From positions 25,692,001-25,756,000 of the forward strand of contig JARKIP010000048.1 of assembly GCA_029990175.1 (NCBI GenBank): DNA of 64,000 nt. Direction: 5' to 3'. Origin of the DNA: Petunia secreta (lineage: Eukaryota > Streptophyta > Magnoliopsida > Solanales > Solanaceae). The notes beneath the pieces were generated by a model. That model worked only from the letters and a program-made list of their open reading frames with translations. It made no database searches and was not told where the DNA came from. The position numbers were made by a program, and so were the translations under genes. Shown piece by piece: positions 1 through 10,418 of this stretch. Each line of letters opens with the position of its first letter. Position 1 is the stretch's first letter.

Positions 1-114
1 ACATAAATGACTTTCCTCATTTATTACCATTACTTGGATGACTATTTGAGTTATTCTCTTTTTTCGGGTGTTATCTTCTTGCAACGTGCTGAGTTTCATC
101 GGTGTAGCATTTAC

Positions 115-197
115 CCTGTACAATATATGATAGTGTCTGCAATAATTGATGAGCCGTCTACAAATAAGACCTCTCCATCTTCTTGCAATAAATCTAT
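115..197 (-). CDS. FMO GS-OX-like gene, exon 4 (partial gene)
   Basis: On the minus strand this stretch continues the FMO reading frame for about 27 residues and ends in IIYCTG, the start of the CTGY motif that follows the NADPH-binding half of plant flavin monooxygenases. The acceptor is AATGCAG|AT at 198 and the donor is GG|GTAAAT at 114. The exon enters in phase 0 and leaves in phase 2. The next exon should complete the Gly-Tyr pair but was not recognised between position 1 and the donor, so the gene runs off the left edge. Intron 3 (198-297) is about 100 bases. The splice sites are inferred from consensus and family alignment. Confidence 0.75.
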
Positions 198-297
198 CTG
201 CATTTTCATTATTTTAATATACTATATATAAAGATTTAAGCAATCTGAAAAAGTTAGAAGGGTTTAGATGTTAATTTGAGGATTTCATTTAACAAAC

Positions 298-456
298 CTG
301 AGGACGAAGTTGTAAGTTATCATGCTTGGCAATGAGTTTTGACAATCCTAGAGAAACATCAAGACATTTGGAGCTCAGATGAATTTCCTTTGCAACAATT
401 ACAAGCTCCTTTGCTATATCTTGCCCACTAAACGAGTTGCCAACAAGCACAACCAC
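298..456 (-). CDS. FMO GS-OX-like gene, exon 3
   Basis: The exon has 159 bases, exactly 53 codons, and is bounded by ATATAG|GTGG and CAG|GTTTGT. It starts with VVVLVGNSFSGQDIAKEL, the second Rossmann glycine motif (GxSxSG type), which in FMO proteins binds NADPH. The text continues with AKEIHLSSK, as in FMO GS-OX proteins. In the spliced message it joins exon 2 in phase 0. In the genome the two exons are 9.15 kb apart because copia element A sits in the intron between them. Confidence 0.85.
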
Positions 457-1036
457 CTATATGGTTAAAAATGTCGAGCAATTTTATACTACAACAATAT
501 ACATATATAGCTATAAATTGTTAGCTATGAATATGAATATCGTGGCTAATGCCTAGCATTAGCTACAAAAATTAAGGTTACATGGCTATTTACAATTTAG
601 TAAAATTTTATAACCACGAAAATGAAATTGCCAAAGCTAATTCCTCATTTATGCTATAGTTGCTAACTTTTATAGTTGCTAACTTTCGTGGAAATAACAA
701 CCTAAATAGCTACAAATTTATTGCTACGATAAGATTATGTAGTTAAAAATAAGCTTTTGTCCACATTTAAAGTTACCGTAGCAATACTCACCTTTTAGCC
801 TCAGTAAATTAGTTGTGACAAAATAATTGAGCTATACAAATATTTGCTTCAAATTGTACAAATTCATGACAACTATAATACAAATGAAAACTTATTGCTA
901 CAATAAATATCATAGCTAATAATAAGATTTAGCCAAAATATGAAATGTAGTCCAAAAAGACCATTTTTCAACTTTTTAAAGATGAAATGTAGTTCAAAAG
1001 ACCATTTTTCAACTTCAACCAAATCTATGTCCAAAG
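457..1036. other. FMO intron 2, left part, with a possible old MITE
   Basis: This is AT-rich intron sequence to the left of the copia insertion. It holds many copies of a TAGCTA/TTGCTAC-type motif on both strands. Around 520-531 and 909-920 there is an inverted pair TTAGCTATGA / TCATAGCTAA, with partial similarity beyond it. This could be the ends of an old foldback or MITE of about 400 bases. No target duplication or coding sequence was seen. The last five bases (CAAAG) are the left TSD copy of copia A. Confidence 0.3.
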
Positions 1037-1853
1037 TGATGAATACAAGAGGGGGGGTGAATTGTAAAAACTATTAATTTTAGTCGACTAATCAATTCGT
1101 GAGTTGACTGTAAGATATAGATAATAAGTAATGCAGAAAGTAAAGCTGTAAGCAGGGAACGACACAGAGTATTTATACTGGTTCAGAACCAATTGGTTCC
1201 TAATCCAGTCCCCTTGGGTCACAAGGGAGTGAGCTCTCTTTAAGCTCTTTAGTAAACAGAAATACAAGTGTGGTTTATCGTTAACCACGAACGTCTTCAC
1301 ACAGATGGTTTTTCACCACTCGATAACCACCAACGTACTGTTTGGTTTATAGCTCACCAAACCAACTTCTGTTCGACACAACTATTACCTCTACAAGAAC
1401 CTCTCCTTCTTTTCTTTTCTAACACTGATCACTAGCTTGTTACAGTATTTTTGCAAAGTAAAAGTGTGGAGAAAAGTAGACAGTAGAATAGAAGCGTAAG
1501 GAGATACTTCAGAAACTCTCGACTAAATAGTAACAAAGCAAGGAGGCCGTTGCGGGAGATCAGGGCAGAATATCGAATGAGATGCGATAGGAGAGATTGA
1601 CGGGATCTGATGATAGAGAGATTTGACCCAAGAGATTTGATTCTCTTAGAGATATAAATATCTCCAGAGAATAAGGCAAGGGCAAACCCAGCTTTGCGAA
1701 AGAGGCGCTGTCAATCAATCTTTCCATAGCTGACTTCGAAGGAGAATCAATTCATGATTCACAGAGTCCGAAACCTACGAGAAGCACATAGACAGTTTTA
1801 GGTATCACATTCTTTTTGTCATAATCAAAATGCATTCTCAAATAACTTTAACA
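1037..1853 (-). repeat. Copia A 3' LTR
   Basis: This 817-bp repeat starts TGATGAATAC and ends TTTAACA on the plus strand. It matches 8650-9466 except for three substitutions near the texts GTGAGCTC, CCTACGAG and ATAATCAA. A minus-strand TATAAATA box lies at 1170-1177. The 70-codon open frame inside it is present in both LTR copies and is not a gene. Confidence 0.95.
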
Positions 1854-1867
1854 ATCTCCCCCTTTTT
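1854..1867 (-). promoter_or_regulatory. Copia A polypurine tract
   Basis: On the minus strand this reads AAAAAGGGGGAGAT and directly abuts the 3' LTR. That is where the plus-strand primer for reverse transcription is expected. It also fixes the element's direction. Confidence 0.85.
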
Positions 1868-2204
1868 GGTGATGACAAAAAGTGAGAGAGAGAATGTGCT
1901 AGTATACTTCCCTTTGTTTCTGAAGTCGACTATTTGAAGCTGATAGTTGACTCCCCCTGAGGGTGATAGCTCCCCCTGAGTGAGTTATCTTTAAAGCGGG
2001 TAGGGAGGTTAGTTGACTCCCCCTGAGTGAGTTACCCTTAAGACAGAAGACATAAAGCATAACACAGATAATTCAATATTCACATAAGTAAGCATAATTA
2101 AGCTAGTCTGTTCTCCCCCTTGGCATCAACCAAAAAGGAGCAAGCAAAAATAAGCACAGCAGTTGCTAGGTTATCCTGAATATTACAGACCCAAGTAGTC
2201 AAAT
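1868..2204. other. Copia A untranslated region between ORF3 and PPT
   Basis: No coding sequence is seen here. A short motif reading GACTCCCCCTGAG on the plus strand recurs (around 1949, 1970 and 2013), together with GAGTGAGTTA copies. These make a small imperfect direct repeat cluster of the kind common just upstream of copia 3' LTRs. Confidence 0.5.
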
Positions 2205-3857
2205 TTAGCGAGGAGCAAGAAAATAAGTAAGAGTGTTCACAACATTGTCAGTCATACGATCCAGCTTAGTTTGAACATCAGTGGACATGGCAGTGATTCT
2301 GGCTTGAACGTCTGTGGAAACAGCATCAATACGTTCATGAACCCGCCTTAGGGCAGCAGCAGAGTCTGTAACAGCAGTATCAAGCTTAAGAGAGAATCTG
2401 CCGAAATCCAACTTAAGCTCAGCAATATCCTCAAAGGCCTTGTCACATTTGTAGTGCAAGCTTAGCACCAGGTCATTGACATCAGACAGAGCAGTTTTGA
2501 ACTTACCTGCAGGCTCAGTTTCAACTTGAGCAGAGACCTTAGAGGGACCAGCAATATCATCAACAGGCTTGGGGGATTTTGGTTCTTTACGAACCCAGGA
2601 GTCATTAATATGAACATATCCCATAGAGGCAAACGTACGGGAATTGTAACAGGCAGTTAAAGAGAAGGTTTTCCACTCAGAGACATTTACTTTATAAAAA
2701 TGCAGGATACGAGTTATAAGGATGCCATATGGAAGGGAGGCACATTCAGCAGTACTTTCAAGCATGTATTCAATGATCCAGGTAGCTAAATCAAATTTCT
2801 TTTTAGTGACCAGACAGTAGACAATCAGGGTGTCACGCTGAGACAGAGAGCTAAGAGACCCAGTTCGAGGAAGCAAAGTAGTACCAACAATATGAGCAAG
2901 AACACGCATTTCAAAAGATAAGTCAAGGGGGCCAAGTTGCCCTTCAGGAACATCAGTCTTATCAGAGAGAAAGGTTTTGGCTTGGTCAAACGAGACCTCA
3001 AAATCAGCAGGCCAGGAGATTTTAAAAAAGTCAGAGTAACCAGAAGACTTACAGCCCAGAATGCGACAAAGAATAGCTTTAGTGATGACGATGCGAGTGT
3101 TCAACACCATTGTTTCAAACCCACCAGAAGAACAGGGACGAAGATTGGCATAAAAGAGCCTTACCAGATCCTCAGGAATTTCAACAGGTTCGGTAGAGAA
3201 GAAACTGGACCAGTCCTGAGCAGCAAACCATGGAGTCAGAGAGCAATTGAGAGAGTCCATGGTCTCCAGGTCCACAAGTCTACCATGAGCCAAGGGTTTG
3301 TCTTTAAGAGAGATAAGCTTTTCACAGGCAGAGGCATCCCAGAAATCTAGGGTTTCATCCAGGTCGGCAAGGGAGAATTCCTTCTTGGGCCTTTTAACAC
3401 ATTCATCATCAGGACTTTGCATGGGTCTTTTACCGGCCTTTTTAGAAGACATAGGGTTTCGGTTTGGGCTTTGATAGGTAGATATGGTGTTTTCAGAATG
3501 GTCTGATTCTATCGGAACTGGAGTGGTAGAGGTGGTGGGTGGTTTTGATTTAGTGCGCTGGCTTCGGCGTGCAGAGAAAGATGTTTTGCGAACCATTTTA
3601 ATGGAGGTGCTTTGGGGAGAGGAAAAGAGATGGAGTGAATTTTTGGGAGAAGAAGGGTTAAAAGGAATGGGAAAGGGAAAGGAAGTGTCGTGTGAGTGGT
3701 AGATGAACTGAAGAGACGGATGACTGATGGAGATGAAGGGACAAGGTGCAGACCCTTGGGAACTGCTTTCCACGCCGCCTGACAGCTTTTCAACTGAAGA
3801 TAGTAATAATGACAAGTAAAAGAGCAAAAGGTAATAATTACATAGTAAAATAAGCAT
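2205..3857 (-). CDS. Copia A ORF3: putative plant transposon-type protein in the env position
   Basis: This is an intact 550-codon frame downstream of pol, on the same strand and in the same frame as pol. From pol it is separated by a TAA, 14 sense codons and a second TAA. The first 21 residues are very hydrophobic (MLILLCNYYLLLFY...), but the next 65 are Ser/Pro-rich and look like translated leader. A more natural start is Met88 (base 3596, MVRKTSFSARRSQRTK), giving 463 residues with a basic N-terminus. The middle (about 165-400) resembles the 'putative plant transposon protein' domain, with WFAAQDW, LVRLFYANL and YGILITRIL. The C-terminus (about 455-545) is heptad/11-mer rich, with repeated STDVQ units, and is probably coiled coil. 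SIRE-type elements carry an ORF here of unsettled function, once proposed as envelope-like. The name is family knowledge and the function is unknown. Confidence 0.75.
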   Translation of the reverse strand: MLILLCNYYLLLFYLSLLLSSVEKLSGGVESSSQGSAPCPFISISHPSLQFIYHSHDTSFPFPIPFNPSSPKNSLHLFSSPQSTSIKMVRKTSFSARRSQRTKSKPPTTSTTPVPIESDHSENTISTYQSPNRNPMSSKKAGKRPMQSPDDECVKRPKKEFSLADLDETLDFWDASACEKLISLKDKPLAHGRLVDLETMDSLNCSLTPWFAAQDWSSFFSTEPVEIPEDLVRLFYANLRPCSSGGFETMVLNTRIVITKAILCRILGCKSSGYSDFFKISWPADFEVSFDQAKTFLSDKTDVPEGQLGPLDLSFEMRVLAHIVGTTLLPRTGSLSSLSQRDTLIVYCLVTKKKFDLATWIIEYMLESTAECASLPYGILITRILHFYKVNVSEWKTFSLTACYNSRTFASMGYVHINDSWVRKEPKSPKPVDDIAGPSKVSAQVETEPAGKFKTALSDVNDLVLSLHYKCDKAFEDIAELKLDFGRFSLKLDTAVTDSAAALRRVHERIDAVSTDVQARITAMSTDVQTKLDRMTDNVVNTLTYFLAPR

Positions 3858-3908
3858 TAATAATTAAGAAGGTCTGGTAAAAAACTTAAGGTAATAAACT
3901 GAGGAACA

Positions 3909-6900
3909 TTAAGAGGGATCAGGCAATATTCCAAGTAAGTCACGTAGAGCACAGAATCGTTCCTCTAAAAGAGGTTTTGTGAAAATATCAGCTAATTGAA
4001 AATCAGTGCTAACAAAGGCAATATCAACGTCACCATCCTGAACATGATCTCTAATAAAATGATAACGAACATCAATATGATTAGTTCTAGGATGATCAAC
4101 TGGATTGTAGGAAAGTTCAATTGCACTAGTATTGTCACATAGCATGGGAATAGGTTTAAAAAATAGGTTATAATCAGAGAGCTGTTTCCCCATCCAAAGT
4201 AGTTGAGTGCAACAATGTCCTAAAGCAACATATTCAGATTCAGCTGTAGAAAGAGCAGTACAGTCCTGTTTCTTGCTGTGCCAAGAAACAAGAGACTTTC
4301 CAAGGAAAAAGCTTGCACCACTGGTGCTTTTTCTGTCAACCCTGTCACCTGCATAGTCAGCATCTGAGAAGCCAATAAGATCAAAGAATTGTGTTCGAGG
4401 ATACCATAAGCCATAATTAACTGTGCCAACAAGATAACGAAGGATTCTTTTAACTGCAGTAAGATGAGATACTTTAGGAGCTGACTGAAAGCGAGCACAT
4501 TTACATACAGAAAGCATTATATCTGGTCGACTGGCAGTTAAATAGAGTAGTGATCCGATCATACCTCGATAAAGTGAAGCATTGATACTAGTACCTTTTG
4601 AGTCATTTACCAGATGTGTAGCTGGGCTCATGGGAGTTTTAGCAGGATTTGCATCATTCATTCCAAACTTAACAATAAGTTCTTTAGTATATTTAGATTG
4701 ACAAATAAAGATGCCGGTTTCATATTGCTTGATCTGGAGTCCAAGGAAGAACGTGAGTTCTCCCATCAAACTCATTTCAAACTCCCCCTGCATAAGTACT
4801 TCAAACTCCTTGCATAATTTGGGATTAGTGCTTCCAAAAATGATATCATCAACGTAAATTTGAATAATAAGAATGTCAGAGGAAGTCTTTTGTATAAAAA
4901 GGGTTTTATCACTTTTTCCTCTGAAAAATCTGTGTGCTAGTAGAAATGAGCTAAGTCTTTCATACCAAGCACGAGGTGCTTTTTTAAGACCATAAAGGGC
5001 TTTGGAAAGTTTGAACACATGATGAGGAAATTTAGGATTCTCAAAACCTGGAGGTTGTTTAACGAAAACTTCTTCTTTAATAAACCCATTTAGAAAAGCA
5101 CTTTTCACATCCATTTGAAAAAGTTTAAATTGTTTGAAAGAGGCAAAAGCTAGAAGCATGCGAATAGATTCAAGTCTAGCAACAGGAGCGAATGTCTCGT
5201 CATAGTCGACTCCCTCTGTCTGAGAGTAGCGTTGAGCCACTAGACGAGCCTTGTTTCTTACCACCTTACCTTCTTCATTGAGTTTGTTTCTGAACACCCA
5301 TTTTGTACCGATAACAGACTTGCCTTTGGGTCTCGGAACGAGCTCCCATACCTGGTTTTTCTCAAATTGATCGAGCTCTTCTCTCATGGCAAGAACCCAA
5401 GAGTCATCTTGAAGAGCTTCATCTATCTTTTTTGGTTCTATCTGTGAGATGAAAGCCAGGTTAGATTTAAGTGAGTTTCTCGTTTTCATACCTTCTCGTG
5501 GATCCCCAATGATATACTTCTGTGGATAGTCAGGATCACTTCTCCATTCATTTGGCACGACTACTTCCAGTTCTTTGAGCTGTGAGGTTGACATAGTCTG
5601 TTCAGGAGCAGAGTCTGAATCCTTAGCCTCCTGGACTTGAGGATTACGAGACTCAAGGTTTGATACATTAGTTTCTGATGGACTGAAAGGAGCTGGTTCA
5701 ACTTCATCATCATCTGCATTATTACCTTTCTCGACATGGATCAAGGAGTCATCAAAAACAACATGCATGGATTCTTCAACTGTTAGGGTTCTCTTATTAA
5801 ATACTCTGTATGATCTGCTAGTGTTAGAGTACCCTAAGAAGATTCCTTCATCACTACGTGGATCAAACTTACCGAGATTATCTTTACCATTATTATGAAT
5901 AAAACATTTACAGCCAAAAGGATGAAAGTAACTAATATTTGGTCTCTTGCCTTTCCAAAGTTCAGAGGGAGTTTTATGAAGGATAGGACGAATGAGGCAT
6001 CTATTCAAAATGTGACATGCAGTACTTACAGCTTCAGCCCAAAAATGATTTGGAAGAGAGTGTTCAACTAACATAGTTCTGGCCATGTCTTGAAGAGTGC
6101 GATTCTTTCTTTCTACTACGCCATTCTGTTGAGGAGTTCGAGGAGAGGAGAAGTTGTGAGTAAATCCATGAGAATTGCAGAATTCTTCAAAGACTTTGCT
6201 TTCGAATTCCCCTCCATGATCACTTCTGATAGTGGAAATGTAGTAGCCTTTCTCTCTTTGTACTTTCTTGCAGTAAACTTCAAAACTTTTAAATGCATCA
6301 TCTTTATTAGATAAAAACATAACCCAAGTAAAACGAGAGTAATCATCAACAATTACAAGAGCATATCTTTTTCCTCCGATACTGGCAGTTCTAGTTGGGC
6401 CAAACAGGTCCATATGCAATAGTTCTAAAGGATTAGAGGTAGAGACAATATCTTTTCCTTTAAAAGAGGTTCTAGTTTGCTTACCAAGTTGACATGCATC
6501 ACAAATATGATCTTTTGAAAAGTTAAGCTTTGGTAGCCCAATTACTAATTCCTGTTTAGACAGTTTTTCAATTAAGGACATACTGGCATGACCTAATTTC
6601 CTATGCCATGTCCAGGGGTCGTTGGTGATGGAAGCAAGACATAAGTGTTTACCTGTAGAAGGCTTACCATTGTTGAGAACATAGATGTTGTTTTCTCTGG
6701 ATCCAGAGAGAACTACCTTACCTTTTGTGTCATGAATAATGCATCTGCTGGATTCAAACTTTACCTTGTACCCTCCATCACAAAGTTGGCTGATGCTAAG
6801 GAGATTGTGTTTAAGTCCATCAACAAGAAAAGCTTCCTTGATGTCACAGGTTGGACTTCAAGAGATAATCCCAATGCCAATAATCTTTCCTTTGGCATCC

Positions 6901-7047
6901 CCTCCAAACTTAACAGAACCTCCATCGATCTTGGTTATAGATTTGAACAATTGTTTGTCTCCAGTCATGTGTCGGGAGCAACCACTATCAAGAAACCATT
7001 TTCTCATCATTGTTGGTCTGTTGTGGTGTCCCTGCAAAACAAAGTTT
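3909..7047 (-). pseudogene. Copia A pol: protease, integrase, RT and RNase H, with one nonsense codon
   Basis: The frame reads from the protease (WFLDSGCSRHMTGD, catalytic DSG) through GAG-pre-integrase (WHRKLGHAS, CDACQLGK zinc residues) to the integrase. The DDE triad is visible: D in HMDLFGP, D in IRSDHGGEF and E in NGVVERKNR (residues 58, 121 and 157 counted from the Met at 6581). The reverse transcriptase has YVDD at 4845-4856. RNase H has SDADYAGD and STAESEYVAL, and the frame ends in TKPLLEERF and a TAA at 3909. A single in-frame TGA at 6858-6860 separates protease from integrase. Apart from it the frame is open. The junction with gag near 7048 is a change of frame: gag ends TWVPKHT-like text and pol starts just after. 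Product if intact: copia polyprotein. Confidence 0.9.
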
Positions 7048-8585
7048 TTAAGTATGCTTAGGTACCCAAGCTTGCTTGGGTCCTTGGGGGTTAGTCTTAG
7101 AGGTGCTAGCTTCAGTTTTGACTTTTGGTCTCCAAATCCACTTTCCAGGATTTCTTTTCTGACATCTTCTAAATACATGACCAACTTCACCACAGTGATA
7201 ACATGTGGGCATAGTTTTAATTTCTTTTGAAGACATAGAGGATCTAGCAGACCCATAGAAACTGTTTGATCCTACCGAGCTTTGACTGACGGATTTCCTA
7301 TAACTGTTAAGCTTAATTTTAAGCTGATTTATTTCTTCTTTCAGAAATTCATTTTCTGTCTCGACTACTTCTAGTTTCATCTCCCATTCTTCCTTTTCTT
7401 TACTTAGTTTCTTTATTTTCCTAAGTGCATTTTCTAGCTCATCTAGAACTTCATCAAGGTTTCTGGAATTTTCAATACAGAATTCACAACGTACCTCACT
7501 CGAGTCGTTTGACTTGATCCCACTGCTGGTAGAATTGTCTGAGGCCATGAAGCAAAGGTTGGCTGCTTCATCTTGCTCTGCATCGGCTGTATCTTCATCA
7601 CTCCATGCAGCATAAGATCTATTCTTTCCCTTTCTTTTGGCATCAGGACAGTTTGTTGCAATGTGTCCTTGTTTGCCGCATTCAAAGCATCGACCTTCAT
7701 TCCTGTAGTTGGTTTGATCTTTCTTGAAAGGAACCTTTCCTTTCCTGAACTGACGTCTGCGATTTATTAAACCATTCAGATTCCTGGACATCATAGCAAG
7801 TTGTTCTTGGATATCGTCTTCTTCAACATCCTGATCATAGTCGACTTCTTCCACAGTAGTGTTGAATGCAACAGTTTTCTTTTTCTCTTCCATCACATTT
7901 CGTTTCAAGTGTGTTTTCTCGAACGCAATCAGATCTCCTCTGAGTTCGTCATAAGATATTTTGTTAAGATCTCCGCTTTCGATGTTAATTACTTTGGGTG
8001 CCAGGTAGTAGGCAGACTTCTCAGAATCTTCCTTATCTGCTCACCACTGGAGTAGATTTTTCCAAGTGCTTTGAGTTCCCCAATGATTTTGCTGAATCTA
8101 GCGAACATGTCTTCAGCAGATTCTCCATCTTTCATTTGAAATAGTTCATACTCATATACTAGAAGATTGATTCTGGTTTCTTTCACTTTACTGGTACCTT
8201 CATATGTTACTTCCAACTTGTCCCAAATTTCTTTTGCAGTATCACAGCTGGAGATCTTTTCCCATTCTTCACCGCTTATGGCATTGTAGAGAATATTCAC
8301 TGCTTTGTAATTCAATTGAATTACTTCCCTTTGCTCATCAGTATAGTCATCCAAATCAAGGGAATCGGAAGTTTTGTCAGTATCATCTTCCTTCTTGGTA
8401 GTGACACCAGTTGGAATAGTATAGGGACCTTTCTTGATTACCCGCCAGACCTTCAAGTCGACTGACTTGACATAGGTTTCCATGCGGATTTTCCAGTGGC
8501 TGTAATGTTTCCCGTTGAAGTAGGGAGGCCGGGTGGAGGAAGTTCCCTCTTGTAATAGAGCACCGTTGACAATGTGTGTAGACAT
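7048..8585 (-). pseudogene. Copia A gag with a frameshift
   Basis: Gag starts at the ATG ending at 8585 (MSTHIVNGALLQEG), about 50 bases after the PBS. It has the UBN2-like copia gag core (YSHWKIRMETYVKS, EEWEKISSCDTAKEIWDKL, LPTTWHPK). A TAA at 7989 interrupts it. The sequence there reads AAGTA where AAGGTA would keep the family frame, so a one-base deletion is inferred. Gag continues in another frame (KISYDELRGDLIAFEKTHL) to two zinc knuckles, CFECGKQGHIATNC and CYHCGEVGHVFRRC, around a Glu/Lys-rich probable coiled coil. It stops at 7048. Confidence 0.85.
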
Positions 8586-8635
8586 GATCTTTTACTCACT
8601 TGCTGTAAGGCAAAACAAACAAAGTGTGAGTCCAA

Positions 8636-8647
8636 GCTCTGATACCA
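8636..8647 (-). promoter_or_regulatory. Copia A primer-binding site (initiator Met tRNA type)
   Basis: The minus strand reads TGGTATCAGAGC two bases after the 5' LTR. This is the standard complement to the 3' end of plant initiator methionine tRNA used by most copia elements. Confidence 0.92.
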
Positions 8648-8649
8648 AT

Positions 8650-9466
8650 TGATGAATACAAGAGGGGGGGTGAATTGTAAAAACTATTAATTTTAGTCGA
8701 CTAATCAATTCGTGAGTTGACTGTAAGATATAGATAATAAGTAATGCAGAAAGTAAAGCTGTAAGCAGGGAACGACACAGAGTATTTATACTGGTTCAGA
8801 ACCAATTGGTTCCTAATCCAGTCCCCTTGGGTCACAAGGGAGTGATCTCTCTTTAAGCTCTTTAGTAAACAGAAATACAAGTGTGGTTTATCGTTAACCA
8901 CGAACGTCTTCACACAGATGGTTTTTCACCACTCGATAACCACCAACGTACTGTTTGGTTTATAGCTCACCAAACCAACTTCTGTTCGACACAACTATTA
9001 CCTCTACAAGAACCTCTCCTTCTTTTCTTTTCTAACACTGATCACTAGCTTGTTACAGTATTTTTGCAAAGTAAAAGTGTGGAGAAAAGTAGACAGTAGA
9101 ATAGAAGCGTAAGGAGATACTTCAGAAACTCTCGACTAAATAGTAACAAAGCAAGGAGGCCGTTGCGGGAGATCAGGGCAGAATATCGAATGAGATGCGA
9201 TAGGAGAGATTGACGGGATCTGATGATAGAGAGATTTGACCCAAGAGATTTGATTCTCTTAGAGATATAAATATCTCCAGAGAATAAGGCAAGGGCAAAC
9301 CCAGCTTTGCGAAAGAGGCGCTGTCAATCAATCTTTCCATAGCTGACTTCGAAGGAGAATCAATTCATGATTCACAGAGTCCGAAACCTGCGAGAAGCAC
9401 ATAGACAGTTTTAGGTATCACATTCTTTTTGTCATAGTCAAAATGCATTCTCAAATAACTTTAACA
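8650..9466 (-). repeat. Copia A 5' LTR with promoter
   Basis: This is the second 817-bp LTR. A minus-strand TATAAATA at 8783-8790, set in CAGTATAAATACTCTG, is the best promoter candidate. It would place U3 at about 675 bases and R-U5 at about 110. It faces the same way as FMO transcription. The right TSD copy is CAAAG at 9467-9471. Confidence 0.9.
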
Positions 9467-9607
9467 CAAAGATCGACAAATTACTGCAATTCTTTCTGAG
9501 TTAATAAAAAACAATTCTTCTGAATTTCTATTAATTAAATTAAAGCGTCAATTTTTTACAGGAGTATATTAAAAAAACAGATAAAAAGATTTAAGCTGTC
9601 TAATTAC

Positions 9608-9678
9608 CTCATTCTGAAAGGGTTCTGGAACCCTGTAAATGTGACTATGCATCTGCTTTTTTCTCCATGCATCCATTC
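9608..9678 (-). CDS. FMO GS-OX-like gene, exon 2
   Basis: This short 71-base exon encodes GMDAWRKKQMHSHIYRVPEP and ends QNE. It matches the FMO segment between the first ATG motif region and the NADPH motif (family text is close to KGxDxWxxxQ-HSHxYR). It enters in phase 1 (acceptor GTTAAG|GA) and leaves in phase 0 (donor GAG|GTAATT). Sequence 9472-9607 is ordinary AT-rich intron. Confidence 0.88.
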
Positions 9679-10418
9679 CTTAACAAAAAAAGGCCGGAGT
9701 GAAAATTGTGAGAATTATTGGTTTGTAATATTGAGAACTCAAGTAAAAATACATGGACTGACTTTCATAACTTGGAATACTCTATAAATATCAGTTAGAT
9801 TTATGTTGTCGTGGTAATGTCAACTTCTTCTTCATCTGTACCCTGAAGGCATCACATGAAGGATTAGCTTCATCTGATTTGAAAGTTTTAGGGACTTCTA
9901 TTTTTTCTACTTTAATTTTTGTGTCCTTTGTTCACTTTCTTTTGACTTCAGAAGTCCGTTTAAGAGAAATATATGGAGATTTTGACTACTTAGGTTCGAG
10001 AAACTTTACTTTATCCCTCGTGCTTGTTATGTTTCACAATGAGTGAAGTCAAAATTTCATATTTTTTAAGTCAAAAACTCCTAATTAAAAACATAAAAAC
10101 AAACTAGCTAGTCTCGTATAATTTATATCGACTACGCGTGAGACGCCTTTTAGGTTCAAACATTAGAGGAATATTAGAGAACCTTGAGGAATGCTTTGCC
10201 TTCCCAAGTGGACATAACAACCTGAACTTTTGGTATATATTACAAGTACTCTTAAAACATGTCATGACATTTGATGGCTACAATATTTCATTAAGAGGAA
10301 AACAAGAAGTTTGAAACTATCAAACATAAAAAAGTATTAAGGTATTATGTTTTAAAGTTAAACGGAGACTAAAGAAGAAAAAATGCCATATAGAATGGAA
10401 CAAAAGAATAACATTAAC
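9679..10418 (-). other. FMO intron 1
   Basis: The intron is 740 bases, AT-rich, with a GTTAATG donor next to exon 1 and a T-rich GTTAAG acceptor. No element, ORF or structured repeat was recognised in it. Confidence 0.7.

Larger units (their letters stand above)
1037..9466 (-). mobile_element. Copia element A: complete SIRE/Maximus-like LTR retrotransposon
   Basis: This is a full Ty1/copia element with two 817-bp LTRs (TG...CA), a 5-bp target duplication CAAAG at 1032-1036 and 9467-9471, a PBS, a PPT, and gag, pol and a third ORF all on the minus strand. The order protease, integrase, RT, RNase H is diagnostic for copia. The extra ORF after pol in the same strand is characteristic of the SIRE/Maximus lineage. 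By eye the LTRs differ at three positions (about 99.6% identity), so the insertion is recent. The gag-pol frame is broken by one nonsense codon and at least one single-base deletion, so this copy is probably not autonomous. It lies in intron 2 of the FMO gene in the sense direction. Confidence 0.95.

Noticed and set aside
1088..1300. A 70-codon ORF found again at 8701-8913
   Set aside because: It lies in both LTRs of copia A and is duplicated only because the LTR is. No start context or family features.
2937..3350. Plus-strand frame of 137 codons opposite ORF3
   Set aside because: It is the antisense shadow of ORF3, with no family features and no promoter.
3857..3909. Stop-codon readthrough from copia A pol into ORF3
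   Set aside because: The two are in frame, but two TAA codons 14 codons apart would both have to be read through, and no readthrough context is seen. Separate initiation or a subgenomic RNA is more likely.
8636..8647. Possible tRNA gene pieces at TGGTATCAGAGC sites (also 12163, 52906 and 58916)
   Set aside because: Only 10-12 bases match the tRNA 3' end and each lies exactly beside an LTR, so they are primer-binding sites.
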